A stretch of 64,000 nucleotides of DNA from Bacillus sp. B-jedd (GCF_000821085.1 NZ_CCXR01000001.1:1633001-1697000); one strand, 5' to 3'; numbered from the stretch's first letter, positions 9,691 to 21,699 are shown. The notes: generated by a model from the letters alone, not told the origin. Translations and numbers: made by a program.

Positions 9691-11391
9691 GTGAAGCAAA
9701 GTATGACCTTAATCCCTACATTAAGGGAAGTCCCAGCAGATGCTGATGTCAAAAGCCATCAGCTTCTTCTAAGAGCCGGTTTCATCCGGCAAAATGCCAG
9801 CGGAGTATACAGCTACCTCCCACTGGCGAAAAGAGTGTTAACAAAAATTGAAGCGATTGTCCGTGAAGAAATGGACAAGGCCGGCGGGGTCGAGCTTCTG
9901 ATGCCTGCCCTGCAGCAGGCTGAACTTTGGCAGGAATCCGGCCGCTGGTATTCGTATGGCCCGGAATTAATGAGGATCCATGACCGACACAATCGGGAGT
10001 TTGCGCTTGGCCCAACTCATGAAGAAGTGATTACAAGTCTGGTCAGGGATGAAGTGAAGTCATATAAACGCCTTCCTTTGACTCTTTATCAAATCCAGAC
10101 AAAATTCCGTGATGAAAAACGGCCACGCTTCGGGTTGCTGCGGGGCAGGGAATTCATCATGAAAGATGCGTATTCCTTCCATGCGAGCAAGGAGAGCCTT
10201 GATGAAGTTTACGATAGGATTTTCACGGCGTATTCGAATATTTTTGCGCGGTGCGGCCTTAATTATCGTGCCGTCATTGCGGATTCCGGCGCAATGGGTG
10301 GGAAAGATACACATGAATTTATGGTTTTATCGGATATCGGTGAGGATACAATCGCCTATTCTGATACTTCCTCCTACGCGGCTAATATTGAAATGGCACC
10401 AGTAACGGCAACTTATGCGAAAAGCAGCGAGACGCCGAAGAGAATCGAGAAGGTCAAAACAGAGAATAAGAAGACGATCGCCGAAGTTTCGGAATTCTTG
10501 AAGGCTAACGAAGATCAGTGTATCAAATCACTCTTATTCAAAATTGACGGGCGTCCGGTCCTTGTTTTGGTCAGAGGCGATCATGAAGCAAATGATATTA
10601 AACTGAAAAATCTCTTCGAGGCGGGTTCAGTCGAACTTGCAGAAGCGGCTGAGACGAAAGAAATCCTTGGTTGTGAAGTGGGATCTGTAGGCCCTATCGG
10701 CGTTTCGAATGTAGAAATCATTGCCGACCATGCAGTCGAAGCGATTGTCAATGGCGTTTGCGGAGCGAATGAGGAAGACTATCATTATGTTAATGTCAAT
10801 CCAGGTACCGACTTCGAGGTTGGCCGCTATGCGGATATTCGCTTTATCCAGGAAGGAGATCCGTCTCCTGATGGCCAAGGCAAGATTCTTTTTGCAAAAG
10901 GGATTGAGGTTGGGCATGTCTTTAAGCTTGGTACACGCTATAGCGAAGCAATGGATGCCATGTATCTTGATGAAAATGGCAAGTCCCAGCCAATGATCAT
11001 GGGTTGCTATGGAATTGGGGTTTCCCGGACGCTTTCAGCGGTAGCAGAACAGTTCAATGATGAAAAGGGCCTTATTTGGCCACAAGCCGTTGCCCCGTAC
11101 AAAGTGCATCTTATCGCGATCAACATGAAGGATGAGGCTCAGGCAAGCCTTTCAGGACAATTATATGAATCAATCGGGGGACAATTTGAGACCTTGTTTG
11201 ACGACCGCCAGGAGCGGCCGGGAGTGAAATTTGCCGATTCAGACTTAATCGGCATCCCAGTACGTGTAACGGTTGGCAAAAAGGCGGCCGAAGGAATTGT
11301 TGAAGTAAAAGACAGAAAAACCGGTGAAATGATAGAAGTATCTGTGGAAAATCTATTAGAAACAATTAACACTCTTCTAAATAATGCGTAA
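9691..11391 (+). CDS. proS: Prolyl-tRNA synthetase (bacterial type, with editing insertion)
   Basis: Charges tRNA-Pro. The 566-residue class II synthetase shows motif 2 ([17 protein letters not shown]), a YbaK-like editing insertion at about 230-390, motif 3 GCYGIGVSR and the C-terminal anticodon domain. The GTG at 9691 is chosen because GGAGG (9677-9681) precedes it and [18 protein letters not shown] matches the usual N terminus. I see no T-box leader in the gap before it. Confidence 0.96.
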   Translation: MKQSMTLIPTLREVPADADVKSHQLLLRAGFIRQNASGVYSYLPLAKRVLTKIEAIVREEMDKAGGVELLMPALQQAELWQESGRWYSYGPELMRIHDRHNREFALGPTHEEVITSLVRDEVKSYKRLPLTLYQIQTKFRDEKRPRFGLLRGREFIMKDAYSFHASKESLDEVYDRIFTAYSNIFARCGLNYRAVIADSGAMGGKDTHEFMVLSDIGEDTIAYSDTSSYAANIEMAPVTATYAKSSETPKRIEKVKTENKKTIAEVSEFLKANEDQCIKSLLFKIDGRPVLVLVRGDHEANDIKLKNLFEAGSVELAEAAETKEILGCEVGSVGPIGVSNVEIIADHAVEAIVNGVCGANEEDYHYVNVNPGTDFEVGRYADIRFIQEGDPSPDGQGKILFAKGIEVGHVFKLGTRYSEAMDAMYLDENGKSQPMIMGCYGIGVSRTLSAVAEQFNDEKGLIWPQAVAPYKVHLIAINMKDEAQASLSGQLYESIGGQFETLFDDRQERPGVKFADSDLIGIPVRVTVGKKAAEGIVEVKDRKTGEMIEVSVENLLETINTLLNNA

Positions 11392-11398
11392 TACTATG

Positions 11399-11433
11399 GG
11401 TGCCGCAATGGATGCGGCACCTTCATCTTTTTT
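11399..11433 (+). terminator. Intrinsic terminator after proS
   Basis: Nine-base perfect stem ggtgccgca / tgcggcacc, followed by ttcatc and six T. Confidence 0.75.
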
Positions 11434-11464
11434 GCCCCTATTAAACAAAAGACGCAAGTATCTA

Positions 11465-11473
11465 TGATATAAT
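11465..11473 (+). promoter_or_regulatory. Extended -10 promoter of polC
   Basis: TGA directly before a consensus TATAAT (11468-11473). No good -35 at 17 bp. It lies between the proS terminator and polC. Confidence 0.55.
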
Positions 11474-11524
11474 TAACTTTTGAAAAACAGACAGAACCAG
11501 AACCAGATGGGGAGAGAATGTCTA

Positions 11525-14500
11525 ATGAATACCCATTTAGATGAGGGAACAGAAAAGTTCCGAATCTTATTGCAGCAGCTTGGAATGACGGAAGATTCCC
11601 TCGTTCCATACTTTGAACACGCGAGGATCGACAAGGTGCAGATCAGCAGGAAGCAGAGCAAAATGCATTTTTTGCTTATGGTAGATAAAATCCTGCCTGC
11701 ATCAGTCTTTACTATGCTCGATGTCCGGCTCAAGGAGTCTTTTTCATCTTTTGCCAAATCAGTAACTTTTGAGATGAGAGTTTCAGATCAGGCTTTTACA
11801 AAAGATCTGGTCTGGGAGTACTGGAAAAAATGCGTGAATGAAATAGATGGCATTGCTCCTCCGCTCCTCAAACTGTTTTATGAACAAATGCCTGAACTCC
11901 AAGGGACAAAGCTTCTTATCCAAGTCAGGAATGAAGCGGAAGGAGGCGCGGTTAAAGGGAAATACGGCGCGCTTATATCCTCCATCTATCAATCTTTCGG
12001 CTTTCCCTTCCTCGCTGTTGATGTCGCCATAAGTGATGTAGAGAAAAATGAGGAATACAAGCAATTCATGGAGGCGAAACAAAAGGAAGACGAAGAAAGA
12101 GCCAGGCTTGCCCTTTCCGAGTTGCAGAAGCGTGAATCTGAAAAAGACCAGAACGGCGCCGGCGGTGACGAAGGGCCGCTCGTTATCGGTCTGACGATCA
12201 AAGGAGATGCTGAATTCCGCAATCTCATCGATATTGTCGATGAGGAACGGAGAATTGCCATCGAAGGTTATATCTTTGATGCCGAAACACGCGAGCTGCG
12301 TAGTGGCAGGACATTGCTAACGTTTAAAATTACCGACTATACAAGTTCTATCATGGTGAAAATGTTCTCAAGGGATAAAGAGGATGCCGCCATGTACCAG
12401 CGTGTGAAAAAGGGGATGTGGGCGAGAGTCCGGGGGAGCATTCAGAATGATACGTTCGTCCGTGATTTGATCATGATTGGAAATGACGTGAATGAAATCA
12501 GGCCGGTAACAAGGCAAGATACCGCACAGGCAGAAGAAAAACGGGTTGAGCTTCACCTCCATTCACCAATGAGCCAAATGGACGCTGTCACACCGGTTGC
12601 GGCACTCGTCGGACAGGCGAAGAAATGGGGCCACACGGCGATTGCCATTACGGACCATGCAGTAGCCCAATCCTTCCCGGAAGCTTTTGCAGCCGGCAAG
12701 AAAAATGATATTAAGATTCTTTATGGAATTGAAGCGAATCTCGTTGATGACGGTGTTCCGATTGCTTATAACGATTCTCACAGGCTGCTCGCCGATGAGA
12801 CTTATGTTGTTTTTGACGTTGAAACGACTGGATTGTCCGCCGTTTATGACACCATTATTGAATTGGCGGCCGTAAAAATAAGGGAAGGGGAAATTATTGA
12901 CCGTTTCGAGTCGTTTGCCAATCCGCACCACAGACTGTCCGCAACCACGATCAACCTGACAGGGATAACGGATGATATGGTGCAGAACGCTCCGGAAATC
13001 GGGGACGTGCTCACCCGTTTCCGCGAATGGACAGCTGATGATATTTTGGTTGCCCATAATGCCTCTTTTGACATGGGCTTCCTGAATACTGGCTATAAAA
13101 AGATTGGTTTTGAAAAGGCAAAGAACCCTGTAATCGATACACTAGAACTTGCCCGCTTTTTGTATCCGGAGATGAAAAACCACCGCCTGAATACACTCGC
13201 GAAAAAGTTTGATGTCGAGCTTACCCAGCATCACCGCGCCATCTATGACGCGGAAGCAACGGGATACCTTTTGATGAAAATGCTGAAGGATTCGCTAGAA
13301 CAGAGCATCGAGTACCATGACCAGTTCAATGACCATATGGGAAACAGCAGTGCTTTCAAGCGCGCCCGGCCATACCACTGTACTCTGCTTGCGCAGAATG
13401 AGACAGGTTTGAAAAATTTATTTAAACTCATTTCCATTGCGCATATCAATTATTTTTACCGTGTCCCTAGGATTCCAAGGTCTGTTTTGCAAAAATACCG
13501 TGAAGGCCTATTGGTTGGTTCCGCCTGTGACCGGGGCGAAGTATTTGAAGGGATGATGCAGAAGTCCCCGGATGAAGTGGAAGAAGCAGCTACATTTTAC
13601 GATTATCTCGAGATTATGCCGAAACCCGTCTATGCCCATTTGCTCGAAATGGAGCTTGTCAGGGATGAAAGGGCGCTTGAAGAGATTATTGGCAATATCG
13701 TCAAACTCGGCGAAAAGCTGGACTTGCCTGTCGTGGCGACCGGAAATGTCCATTACTTGAATGAGAATGACAAAATCTACAGGAAAATCCTGATCAATTC
13801 ACAAGGGGGGGCCAATCCGCTAAACAGGCATAATCTTCCCGATGTGCATTTCAGGACGACGAATGAGATGCTTGATGCTTTCAAATTCCTCGGTTCGAAA
13901 AAAGCGAAGGAAGTCGTCGTTGAAAATACGAATAAAATCGCTGATATGATTGAATCGATCAAGCCAATTAAGGATGACCTCTATACACCTAAAATTGAAG
14001 GCGCCGATGATGAAATGCGGGAAATGAGCTATTCAATGGCACGGAGGATTTATGGGGACTCGTTGCCTGAAATAGTGGAAGCCCGGCTTGAGAAAGAATT
14101 GAAGAGCATTATTGGCCACGGATTCGCGGTCATTTACCTGATTTCACATAAACTGGTGAAGAAATCACTGGATGACGGTTATCTAGTCGGCTCGCGGGGA
14201 TCGGTTGGATCTTCATTTGTCGCCACCATGACAGAAATTACCGAGGTAAATCCGCTCCCTCCTCATTATGTGTGTGTCAAGTGTAAGCACTCCGAGTTCT
14301 TTAATGACGGTTCAGTAGGTTCAGGCTTCGACCTGCCTGATAAAAACTGTCCTCAATGCGGGGCAAAATACCGGAAGGATGGGCATGATATACCATTTGA
14401 GACCTTCCTTGGCTTCAAAGGAGACAAAGTTCCTGATATTGACTTGAACTTTTCTGGTGAATACCAGCCAAGGGCGCATAACTATACGAAAGTGCTCTTC

Positions 14501-15853
14501 GGTGAAGAATATGTTTACCGTGCCGGAACTATCGGCACAGTAGCAGACAAAACGGCCTTTGGCTATGTCAAAGCCTATCAGCAGGAGAATAACCTTCAGC
14601 TGAGGGGGGCGGAAATCGACAGGCTTGCATCCGGCTGTGTAGGGGTTAAGCGGACCACCGGCCAGCACCCGGGGGGCATCATAGTTGTTCCGGATTATAT
14701 GGAAATTTATGATTTCTCGCCGATTCAATTTCCAGCAGACTCTGCTACGTCGGAATGGAAAACGACCCATTTTGATTTCCACTCCATCCATGATAACTTG
14801 CTTAAGCTTGATATTCTCGGCCACGATGACCCGACAGTCATCCGGATGCTGCAGGATCTGAGCGGCATCGATCCGAAAACGATTCCGACTGATGATCCTG
14901 AAGTCATGAAAATATTCAGCGGCACAGAGTCACTTGGAGTGACAGAAGAACAGATTATGTGCAAAACCGGAACATTGGGGATTCCTGAATTCGGAACGAG
15001 GTTCGTAAGGCAGATGCTTGAAGACACAAAGCCGACGACGTTCTCTGAGCTTGTCCAGATTTCCGGATTGTCGCATGGAACAGATGTCTGGCTGGGGAAT
15101 GCCCAGGAATTGATCCATAATAAAATCTGTACGCTGAGCGAAGTTATCGGCTGCCGGGATGACATTATGGTTTATTTGATCTACCAGGGCCTCGATCCCG
15201 CTTTTGCTTTCAAAATTATGGAGTCTGTCCGTAAAGGAAAAGGGCTTACTGATGAAATGGAAGCTGAAATGAGGAAGAATGAAGTTCCGGAATGGTATAT
15301 TGATTCATGCAAAAAAATAAAATATATGTTCCCGAAAGCCCACGCGGCGGCCTACGTCCTAATGGCTGTGAGAATCGCCTATTTCAAAGTCCACATGCCG
15401 CTTTTATATTACGCGGCGTATTTTACCGTCAGAGCAGAGGATTTTGATATTGAAGCGATGGCACGGGGTTCAGAAGCAATAAGGGCAAAAATAGAAGAAA
15501 TAAATGCAAAAGGCCTTGATGCTGCTCCTAAAGAGAAAAACCTGCTTACAGTCCTTGAACTGGCTCTTGAAATGTGTGAACGTGGATTCTCGTTCCAAAA
15601 AATCGACTTATATAAATCCTCAGCTTCTGAGTTCACGATCGATGGAACGACCTTGATTCCTCCGTTCAATTCCATACCGGGCTTAGGCACGAATGCGGCG
15701 GTGAATATTGTCAAAGCTAGGGAGGAAGGGGAATTCCTATCAAAAGAAGACTTGCAGCAGCGGGGTAAGGTGTCTAAAACCATTCTGGAATATCTTGAAA
15801 AACAAGGCTGCCTCGACGCGCTTCCAGAACAAAACCAGCTGTCGCTTTTCTAA
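11525..15853 (+). CDS. polC: DNA polymerase III alpha subunit, Gram-positive PolC type
   Basis: Essential replicative polymerase of low-GC Gram-positives. The 1442-residue protein carries an N-terminal domain, an OB fold (about 225-330), a PHP domain beginning [16 protein letters not shown], a DEDD 3'-5' exonuclease inserted in it ([10 protein letters not shown] with Asp431 and Glu433), a cysteine zinc-binding cluster [10 protein letters not shown]...CPQCG, and catalytic aspartates DID at 971-973. It ends NQLSLF, like other PolC proteins and suggesting a sliding-clamp-binding tail. The ATG at 11525 has GGGGAGA nine bases upstream; the longer frame has no comparable site. Confidence 0.97.
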   Translation: MNTHLDEGTEKFRILLQQLGMTEDSLVPYFEHARIDKVQISRKQSKMHFLLMVDKILPASVFTMLDVRLKESFSSFAKSVTFEMRVSDQAFTKDLVWEYWKKCVNEIDGIAPPLLKLFYEQMPELQGTKLLIQVRNEAEGGAVKGKYGALISSIYQSFGFPFLAVDVAISDVEKNEEYKQFMEAKQKEDEERARLALSELQKRESEKDQNGAGGDEGPLVIGLTIKGDAEFRNLIDIVDEERRIAIEGYIFDAETRELRSGRTLLTFKITDYTSSIMVKMFSRDKEDAAMYQRVKKGMWARVRGSIQNDTFVRDLIMIGNDVNEIRPVTRQDTAQAEEKRVELHLHSPMSQMDAVTPVAALVGQAKKWGHTAIAITDHAVAQSFPEAFAAGKKNDIKILYGIEANLVDDGVPIAYNDSHRLLADETYVVFDVETTGLSAVYDTIIELAAVKIREGEIIDRFESFANPHHRLSATTINLTGITDDMVQNAPEIGDVLTRFREWTADDILVAHNASFDMGFLNTGYKKIGFEKAKNPVIDTLELARFLYPEMKNHRLNTLAKKFDVELTQHHRAIYDAEATGYLLMKMLKDSLEQSIEYHDQFNDHMGNSSAFKRARPYHCTLLAQNETGLKNLFKLISIAHINYFYRVPRIPRSVLQKYREGLLVGSACDRGEVFEGMMQKSPDEVEEAATFYDYLEIMPKPVYAHLLEMELVRDERALEEIIGNIVKLGEKLDLPVVATGNVHYLNENDKIYRKILINSQGGANPLNRHNLPDVHFRTTNEMLDAFKFLGSKKAKEVVVENTNKIADMIESIKPIKDDLYTPKIEGADDEMREMSYSMARRIYGDSLPEIVEARLEKELKSIIGHGFAVIYLISHKLVKKSLDDGYLVGSRGSVGSSFVATMTEITEVNPLPPHYVCVKCKHSEFFNDGSVGSGFDLPDKNCPQCGAKYRKDGHDIPFETFLGFKGDKVPDIDLNFSGEYQPRAHNYTKVLFGEEYVYRAGTIGTVADKTAFGYVKAYQQENNLQLRGAEIDRLASGCVGVKRTTGQHPGGIIVVPDYMEIYDFSPIQFPADSATSEWKTTHFDFHSIHDNLLKLDILGHDDPTVIRMLQDLSGIDPKTIPTDDPEVMKIFSGTESLGVTEEQIMCKTGTLGIPEFGTRFVRQMLEDTKPTTFSELVQISGLSHGTDVWLGNAQELIHNKICTLSEVIGCRDDIMVYLIYQGLDPAFAFKIMESVRKGKGLTDEMEAEMRKNEVPEWYIDSCKKIKYMFPKAHAAAYVLMAVRIAYFKVHMPLLYYAAYFTVRAEDFDIEAMARGSEAIRAKIEEINAKGLDAAPKEKNLLTVLELALEMCERGFSFQKIDLYKSSASEFTIDGTTLIPPFNSIPGLGTNAAVNIVKAREEGEFLSKEDLQQRGKVSKTILEYLEKQGCLDALPEQNQLSLF

Positions 15854-15877
15854 AAGGATTCCTGCCTTGCACCTTAT

Positions 15878-15906
15878 TTGCTTTAAGCAAATGTGTATGG
15901 TATAGT
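15878..15906 (+). promoter_or_regulatory. Sigma-A promoter of the rimP-nusA-infB operon
   Basis: TTGCTT (15878-15883), exactly 17 bp, TATAGT (15901-15906), with an extended -10 TG. It lies just after polC. Confidence 0.75.
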
Positions 15907-15937
15907 TTTATTGGAAATACTAAGCAAAAGTGTCCGG

Positions 15938-15960
15938 AAGAGTGGGGAAACCCACTCTTT
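15938..15960 (+). promoter_or_regulatory. Leader hairpin with GAAA tetraloop upstream of rimP
   Basis: Nine-base perfect stem aagagtggg / cccactctt closed by GAAA, about 30 nt downstream of the promoter. It ends in only a few T, then cgttgttg. It could be a weak attenuator controlling the operon that encodes NusA itself (inference). Confidence 0.5.
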
Positions 15961-16053
15961 CGTTGTTGTCCAGGGCATTTTTCGGGTATAAATGAAACAA
16001 GTCTCCGATATTCGTGCAAAATACCGGTTAAGCAGCAGTAAAGGAGGTTAGCA

Positions 16054-16524
16054 ATGAGCAAGGTAACTGAAGTGGTTGAAAACCTGGCTGTGCCAATTTT
16101 AAATGAACTTGGATTGGAATTAGTTGATATTGAATATGTAAAAGAGGGCCGGGATTGGTTTTTGCGCCTATTTATCGACAAGGAGAACGGGGTTGACATT
16201 GAGGAGTGCGGGATAGTCAGTGAACGCGTCAGTGAAAAGCTGGATGAACTTGATCCGATTCCCCACAATTATTTCCTGGAAGTCTCATCTCCTGGCGCTG
16301 AAAGGCCGCTGAAAAAGGAAAAGGATTTTACGGCTTCAATCGGAAAGAATGTGTTTGTGAAAACATATGAGCCGATTGAAAATGAAAAGACATTTGAGGG
16401 TATTTTACTTGAGTTTGACGGTGAATCCGTGAAGCTGGAAATCAAAGTCAAAACGCGAAAAAAGATTGTTGAAATCCCATTTGATAAAGTAGCCAGCGCC
16501 AGGCTCGCAGTCACATTTGGCTGA
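16054..16524 (+). CDS. rimP: Ribosome maturation factor RimP
   Basis: Assists assembly of the 30S subunit. The 156-residue protein has an N-terminal RimP domain ([19 protein letters not shown] region) and a C-terminal SH3-like domain from about residue 85, with the family motif [13 protein letters not shown] near the join. AAAGGAGG precedes the ATG. First gene of the nusA-infB operon. Confidence 0.96.
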   Translation: MSKVTEVVENLAVPILNELGLELVDIEYVKEGRDWFLRLFIDKENGVDIEECGIVSERVSEKLDELDPIPHNYFLEVSSPGAERPLKKEKDFTASIGKNVFVKTYEPIENEKTFEGILLEFDGESVKLEIKVKTRKKIVEIPFDKVASARLAVTFG

Positions 16525-16616
16525 CTCGGCCGTCCGGACAGCTGACAGCAGGAAGCTTTTTGCACAGAGCGTTTCAGGACTTTTTAAAAATCAGGACTAA
16601 AGGGGGATAAGTACCA

Positions 16617-17753
16617 ATGGGCAGCGAACTATTGGATGCTCTGACTATACTGGAAAGAGACAAGGGAATTTCCAGGGATGTATTAATTGAAGCGATTGAG
16701 GCAGCACTTATTTCAGCGTATCGCAGAAATTTCAATCAGGCTCAAAATGTGAGGATTGATATCAATACCGATAACGGGATGATGCGGGTATTCGCGCGTA
16801 AAGAGGTTGTCGATGAGGTATTTGACCCGAGGCTGGAAATTTCTATTGATGAGGCGCGGATAATCAATCCGAATTATCAGGTTGAAGATGTGGTCGAAAT
16901 GGAAGTGACCCCGAAAGACTTCGGAAGGATCGCCGCACAGACAGCGAAGCAGGTTGTCACACAGCGTGTCCGTGAAGCGGAACGGGGAATCATTTATTCC
17001 GAGTTCATCGATCGTGAGGAAGATATTATGACAGGGATTGTCCAAAGGATCGATTCCAAGTTCATTTATGTAAGCCTCGGGAAAATCGAAGCGCTTCTGC
17101 CAGTCAATGAGCAAATGCCGAATGAACAGTATAAACCTCACGACCGGATTAAAGTATTTATAACAAAAGTTGAAAAAACAACGAAAGGCCCTCAAATCTT
17201 CGTCTCCAGGACACATCCTGGCCTTTTGAAGCGGCTCTTCGAAATTGAAGTGCCGGAAATCTACGATGGCACGGTTGAAATCAAATCCGTTGCCAGAGAA
17301 GCAGGAGACAGATCGAAAATTTCCGTTCATTCCGAAAATGAGGAAGTTGACCCGGTCGGTTCTTGTGTCGGACCTAAAGGATCGAGAGTTCAGGCAGTAG
17401 TCAATGAACTAAAAGGGGAAAAAATCGATATCGTCAAATGGTCGGAAGATCCGGTCATTTTCGTAGCGAATGCCCTCAGCCCATCCAAGGTTCTCGATGT
17501 TATGGTGAACGAGGGAGAGAAAGCAACGACTGTTGTCGTTCCTGATTACCAGCTTTCACTCGCCATTGGAAAACGGGGACAGAATGCCCGCCTGGCTGCG
17601 AAGCTGACTGGCTGGAAAATAGATATTAAAGCAGAAACAGAGGCAAGGGAAATCGGAATCTTCCCTCGTGAAGAAGCCATCAGGCTTTTTGATGAAGAGG
17701 AAGAATTCTTTGAAGAAGATGAAGAGTACGGGTACGAAGAGGACAACGAATAA
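16617..17753 (+). CDS. nusA: Transcription termination/antitermination factor NusA
   Basis: Binds RNA polymerase and nascent RNA to stimulate pausing and intrinsic termination. The 378-residue protein has an RNAP-binding N-terminal domain (about 1-125), an S1 domain (about 135-200) and two KH domains, seen as VGPKGSRVQAV and AIGKRGQNARLA. It ends in a very acidic tail rich in Glu and Asp. It lacks the C-terminal acidic repeat domains of the E. coli protein, as is normal for Bacilli. Confidence 0.97.
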   Translation: MGSELLDALTILERDKGISRDVLIEAIEAALISAYRRNFNQAQNVRIDINTDNGMMRVFARKEVVDEVFDPRLEISIDEARIINPNYQVEDVVEMEVTPKDFGRIAAQTAKQVVTQRVREAERGIIYSEFIDREEDIMTGIVQRIDSKFIYVSLGKIEALLPVNEQMPNEQYKPHDRIKVFITKVEKTTKGPQIFVSRTHPGLLKRLFEIEVPEIYDGTVEIKSVAREAGDRSKISVHSENEEVDPVGSCVGPKGSRVQAVVNELKGEKIDIVKWSEDPVIFVANALSPSKVLDVMVNEGEKATTVVVPDYQLSLAIGKRGQNARLAAKLTGWKIDIKAETEAREIGIFPREEAIRLFDEEEEFFEEDEEYGYEEDNE

Positions 17754-17771
17754 AAAGCGGAGGGAATTGGC

Positions 17772-18053
17772 GTGAACAAAATGAGAAAAGTTCCGATGCG
17801 CAAATGTGTCGCAACAGGGGAAATGAAACCCAAGAAAGAACTTGTTCGCATCGTTCGCTCAAAAGAAGGGGACGTTTCAGTCGATCTGACAGGGAAAAAA
17901 TCGGGCCGCGGTGCATACCTGTCCCTTGACCGTGACGCTATCCTTTTGGCAAAGAAAAAGAACATACTGGCAAACCATTTGCAAACTGACATTGATTCTA
18001 CATTATATGAAGAGCTCCTTGAGCTTACTGAAAAGGAGAAACGGCAATCCTAA
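17772..18053 (+). CDS. rnpM: YlxR family RNA-binding protein (RNase P modulator RnpM)
   Basis: Ninety-three residues, GTG start with GGAGGG upstream. It has the family motif [12 protein letters not shown] near the N terminus and GRGAYLS in the middle. The B. subtilis member was reported to bind RNase P RNA and modulate its activity; that role is taken from the family. It overlaps ylxQ by one base (TAATG). Confidence 0.9.
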   Translation: MNKMRKVPMRKCVATGEMKPKKELVRIVRSKEGDVSVDLTGKKSGRGAYLSLDRDAILLAKKKNILANHLQTDIDSTLYEELLELTEKEKRQS

Positions 18054-18355
18054 TGAAATCAAATCAATGGATGTCATTGCTTGGCTTGGCAAATCGGGCA
18101 AGAAAAGTCATTTCAGGGGAAGAGCTTTCCATCAAGGAAATCAGGAGCGGAAAAGCAAAGCTGATCCTGATCTCCGCGGATGCTTCCGTCAATACGTCCA
18201 AAAAAGTAACCGATAAATGTAAATCTTTCCGAGTTCCATGGAGAGTTGTCGACAACAGGTTTGACCTAGGTTCGGCAATCGGCAAGGATGCGCGTGTGAC
18301 GGTGGCTGTACTGGATGAGGGATTCGCGAAAAAACTGATGACACTGCTCGATTAA
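18053..18355 (+). CDS. ylxQ: YlxQ, L7Ae/L30e-family RNA-binding protein
   Basis: One hundred residues with the L7Ae-type fold pattern: [16 protein letters not shown], then an [13 protein letters not shown] segment and a [12 protein letters not shown] end. This family recognises kink-turn RNAs; the specific target is unknown. It lies in the conserved nusA-ylxR-ylxQ-infB order. Confidence 0.92.
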   Translation: MKSNQWMSLLGLANRARKVISGEELSIKEIRSGKAKLILISADASVNTSKKVTDKCKSFRVPWRVVDNRFDLGSAIGKDARVTVAVLDEGFAKKLMTLLD

Positions 18356-18374
18356 TACTAGCGGGGGTGAAAGA

Positions 18375-20981
18375 ATGAGTAAAACACGTGTTTATGAATA
18401 CGCAAAGAAATACAATGTTTCTAGTAAAGATATTATTGCAAAATTGAAAGATATGAATGTGGAAGTTTCCAACCATATGGCGACCATTGAAAAGGACGCC
18501 TACAATAAGCTGGAAGCCATCTTTAATAAAAAGGATGACAGGCCTGCAAGGCCACAACAAGCCAGGGGCCATCAGGGCACCCAGCAGACGGGCCTCGGAC
18601 AAGGGAACCAGCCAAATCGTTCCCAGCAAGGCGGACAGTCAAGGCCACAGGGCAGTCGTCCAGGTGGAAATCAGAATCAGCAAAGCCGTCCACAGGAAGG
18701 CCAGCAAAGCCGTCCACAGGGAGGCCAGCAAAGCCGTCCACAGGGAGGCCAGCAAAGCCGTCCACAGGGAGGCCAGCAAAGCCGTCCGCAGGGAGGCCAG
18801 CAAAGCCGTCCACAGGGAGGCCAGCAAAGCCGTCCGCAAGGAGGCCAGCAAAGCCGTCCGCAAGGAGGCCAGCAAAGCCGTCCGCAAGGAGGCCAGCAAA
18901 GCCGTCCACAGGGAGGCCAGCAAGGCCGTCCGCAGGGAGGCCAGCAAAGCCGTCCACAGGGTGGCCAGCAAGGCCGTCCGCAGGGAGGCCAGCAAAACCG
19001 TCCACAGGGTGGCCAGCAAGGCGGAACTTCGAACAACCAAAGGCCGGCAAAGCCAGGCGCACCAAAATCAGCTGATAGCAAAAACAATGATTTCAGATCA
19101 AAAGAAAATAAAGGATTCAATAAAGGGAAAACTCCTAATAGGCCAAATCAAGGCCAAAACAGGAATAGACCTGGCAAAAGGCCTCAACAGCAGCATACAG
19201 CGCCTCCGGAAAGAAAGGAAAGAGAGCTGCCAGCCAAAATTACTTTCACCGAGTCGCTCACTGTGGCTGAACTTGCCAAAAAGCTATACCGGGAGCCATC
19301 AGAAATCATCAAGAAGCTTTTCCTTCTTGGAGTAATGGCCACCATCAACCAGGAGCTTGATAAGGATGCAATTGAACTGATTGCAAGCGAGTATGGGGTG
19401 GAAGTCGAAGAGGAAATTAGAATTGATACGACTGATCTCGAGGTTTATTTCACCGAGGATGAACCGGGTGAAATGGTTGAAAGGCCATCTGTCGTTACAA
19501 TCATGGGCCACGTTGACCATGGTAAAACAACCCTTCTTGATTCGATTCGCCATACAAAGGTTACTGAAGGTGAGGCTGGAGGAATCACCCAGCACATCGG
19601 TGCTTATCAGGTAGTGGAAAATGGCAAGAAAATCACTTTCTTGGACACTCCAGGGCACGCAGCGTTCACAACAATGCGCGCGCGCGGAGCAAAGATTACC
19701 GATATCACCATTCTTGTTGTCGCCGCTGACGACGGCGTCATGCCACAAACAGTCGAGGCAATCAACCATGCTAAGGCTGCGGAGGTTCCAATTATCGTAG
19801 CGGTTAATAAAATGGATAAGCCATCGGCTAACCCGGACAGGGTTATGCAGGAATTGACTGAGCACGGCCTCGTTCCAGAAGCTTGGGGCGGCGATACGAT
19901 TTTTGTCCCGATTTCCGCTAAGAACAGGGAAGGGATTGACAGCCTGCTGGAGATGATCCTTCTTGTCAGTGAGGTTGAGGAGTATAAAGCGAATCCGGAA
20001 CGCAAAGCGGTGGGTACGGTTATAGAAGCCCAGTTGGATAAGGGCCGCGGATCAGTCGCGACCTTGCTAGTCCAAAATGGTACGCTGAAAATTGGCGACC
20101 CGATTGTTGTTGGCGCCACATTCGGCCGTGTCCGCGCAATGGTCAATGATAAAGGACGCCGGGTCAAGGAAGCGGGACCTTCTACACCTGTCGAAATCAC
20201 TGGACTAAGTGAGGTACCTCAGGCTGGCGACCGGTTCGTTGTATTTGATGATGAAAAAACAGCGCGCCAGGTTGGCGAGGCGCGTGCCCAGCAGTCTCTT
20301 GCTGCATCCCGCGGAGAGAAAACCCGCGTGAGCCTTGACAATTTGTTTGAACAATTGAAACAAGGGGAAATGAAAGACTTAAATATCATCATTAAAGCAG
20401 ATGTACAGGGCACCGCTGAAGCGATGGCCGCGTCACTGATGAAAATTGATGTTGAAGGCGTCAATGTCCGGATCATCCATTCAGGCGCTGGAGCTATTAA
20501 TGAGTCTGATATTACCCTTGCTGCTGCGTCCAATGCGATTGTGGTCGGCTTTAACGTACGCCCTGATGCCAATGCGAAACGGGCAGCTGAGGCTGAAAAG
20601 GTAGATGTGCGCCTGCACAGGATTATTTATAAGGTAATTGAGGAAATCGAAGCGGCGATGAAAGGGATGCTTGACCCTGAGTTCCAGGAGAAGATCATTG
20701 GCCAGGCAGAAGTCCGCCAGACCTTTAAAGTCTCGAAAATCGGAACAATTGCCGGTTCATATGTTACAGACGGGAAAATCACCCGTGATAGCGGTGTCCG
20801 CCTGATTCGTGACGGCGTCGTCATTTTTGAAGGAGTTATTGACGATCTGAAGAGATTTAAGGATGACGCAAAGGAAGTCGCGCAGGGGTATGAGTGCGGT
20901 ATAACAATTAAAAACTTCAATGATGTCAAAGAAGGAGATGTCATCGAAGCATTTGTTATGGAGGAAGTGGAAAGGAAATGA
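18375..20981 (+). CDS. infB: Translation initiation factor IF-2 with expanded N-terminal repeat region
   Basis: GTPase that brings fMet-tRNA to the 30S subunit and promotes subunit joining. The 868-residue protein is about 150 longer than B. subtilis IF-2. An IF2_N subdomain (1-50) is followed by a low-complexity region with fourteen [12 protein letters not shown] octapeptides (residues 102-213), then a second IF2_N-like segment. The G domain has GHVDHGKT (378-385), DTPGH (Asp424) and NKMD (478-481), and the C1/C2 tRNA-binding domains follow. ylxP overlaps its stop by four bases. Confidence 0.97.
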   Translation: MSKTRVYEYAKKYNVSSKDIIAKLKDMNVEVSNHMATIEKDAYNKLEAIFNKKDDRPARPQQARGHQGTQQTGLGQGNQPNRSQQGGQSRPQGSRPGGNQNQQSRPQEGQQSRPQGGQQSRPQGGQQSRPQGGQQSRPQGGQQSRPQGGQQSRPQGGQQSRPQGGQQSRPQGGQQSRPQGGQQGRPQGGQQSRPQGGQQGRPQGGQQNRPQGGQQGGTSNNQRPAKPGAPKSADSKNNDFRSKENKGFNKGKTPNRPNQGQNRNRPGKRPQQQHTAPPERKERELPAKITFTESLTVAELAKKLYREPSEIIKKLFLLGVMATINQELDKDAIELIASEYGVEVEEEIRIDTTDLEVYFTEDEPGEMVERPSVVTIMGHVDHGKTTLLDSIRHTKVTEGEAGGITQHIGAYQVVENGKKITFLDTPGHAAFTTMRARGAKITDITILVVAADDGVMPQTVEAINHAKAAEVPIIVAVNKMDKPSANPDRVMQELTEHGLVPEAWGGDTIFVPISAKNREGIDSLLEMILLVSEVEEYKANPERKAVGTVIEAQLDKGRGSVATLLVQNGTLKIGDPIVVGATFGRVRAMVNDKGRRVKEAGPSTPVEITGLSEVPQAGDRFVVFDDEKTARQVGEARAQQSLAASRGEKTRVSLDNLFEQLKQGEMKDLNIIIKADVQGTAEAMAASLMKIDVEGVNVRIIHSGAGAINESDITLAAASNAIVVGFNVRPDANAKRAAEAEKVDVRLHRIIYKVIEEIEAAMKGMLDPEFQEKIIGQAEVRQTFKVSKIGTIAGSYVTDGKITRDSGVRLIRDGVVIFEGVIDDLKRFKDDAKEVAQGYECGITIKNFNDVKEGDVIEAFVMEEVERK
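18678..19013 (+). repeat. Fourteen tandem 24-bp repeats within infB
   Basis: The unit cagcaaagccgtccacaggg plus aggc repeats with exact 24-bp period from 18678 to 19013, followed by a partial unit. Each unit encodes QQ[S/G/N]RPQ[G/E]G. Copies differ only at a few positions (cca/ccg, cag/caa, agc/ggc). The period is a multiple of three, so the reading frame is kept and all six frames stay open over much of the array. Confidence 0.95.
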
Positions 20982-21259
20982 TTGTGGGCCTTGCGCGATG
21001 CGAGTGTTTAATCTATGACGCCGCTTCTCTTAAGGATAAGCGGGCGGTGCTTCAAAGGATAATAACCCGCATCAGGCAAAGATTGAATGTTTCCGTTTCA
21101 GAAGTGGATTATCAGGATGCCTGGCAGCGGACCGCCATTGCGATTACTGCCGTGGCTTCCTCGAAAGTTCCTGTGGAACAGGAAATACAGAATGCCCTCA
21201 AATTGATTGATTCCTTTCCGGAAATAGAAAGAACCATCACCGATATAGAATGGCTGTAA
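20978..21259 (+). CDS. ylxP: YlxP, DUF503 family protein
   Basis: Ninety-three residues, DUF503. It begins [22 protein letters not shown], and the family core [13 protein letters not shown] is present. No established molecular function; the conserved place between infB and rbfA suggests a link to ribosome assembly or initiation. It starts inside the infB stop (ATGA). Confidence 0.88.
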   Translation: MIVGLARCECLIYDAASLKDKRAVLQRIITRIRQRLNVSVSEVDYQDAWQRTAIAITAVASSKVPVEQEIQNALKLIDSFPEIERTITDIEWL

Positions 21260-21274
21260 AAAGAGGTGACATAG

Positions 21275-21646
21275 ATGAGTCTTAGAGCAAACCGGGTTGG
21301 AGAGCAGATGAAAAAAGAACTTGGTGAAATCATCGGCCGAAAAATTAAGGATCCCCGCATTGGTTTCGTGACAGTAACCGATGTTCAGGTTACAGGCGAC
21401 CTTCAGCAGGCAACCGTATATATTTCTGTGCTTGGTGACGAGGAACAAAGGGAAAATACCCTTAAGGGTCTCGCCAAAGCCAAGGGTTTCATCCGATCGG
21501 AAATCGGAAACAGAATCAGGCTCCGCAAAACTCCGGAAATTGTTTTTGAGTTTGATGAATCGATTGACTACGGAAATAGAATTGAAACACTCCTAACGAA
21601 AATCCATAATGAAGAAAAACAGAGTGGAGACGATCACGAGGAGTAA
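21275..21646 (+). CDS. rbfA: Ribosome-binding factor A
   Basis: Late 30S assembly factor with a KH-like fold, needed for 16S 5'-end maturation and cold growth. The 123-residue protein has [17 protein letters not shown] and the conserved [15 protein letters not shown], and ends in a charged tail. It is followed by a terminator hairpin before truB. Confidence 0.96.
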   Translation: MSLRANRVGEQMKKELGEIIGRKIKDPRIGFVTVTDVQVTGDLQQATVYISVLGDEEQRENTLKGLAKAKGFIRSEIGNRIRLRKTPEIVFEFDESIDYGNRIETLLTKIHNEEKQSGDDHEE

Positions 21647-21651
21647 TGGAT

Positions 21652-21683
21652 GATGGGTAGACGAAAGTCTATCCATCTTTTTT
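21652..21683 (+). terminator. Terminator between rbfA and truB
   Basis: Eleven-base stem gatgggtagac / gtctatccatc (one G-U) with GAAA tetraloop and six T. truB has its ribosome binding site directly after it. Confidence 0.85.
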
Positions 21684-21699
21684 GCAAGGAGGTATAGAA

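Noticed and set aside
18678..19013. CRISPR-like regular repeats
   Set aside because: Units are directly adjacent with no unique spacers, lie inside a coding sequence and have no cas genes nearby.
18523..19120. Long open frames on both strands across the infB repeat
   Set aside because: They are by-products of the 24-bp in-frame repeat; only the IF-2 frame has a start, ribosome binding site and conserved domains on both sides.
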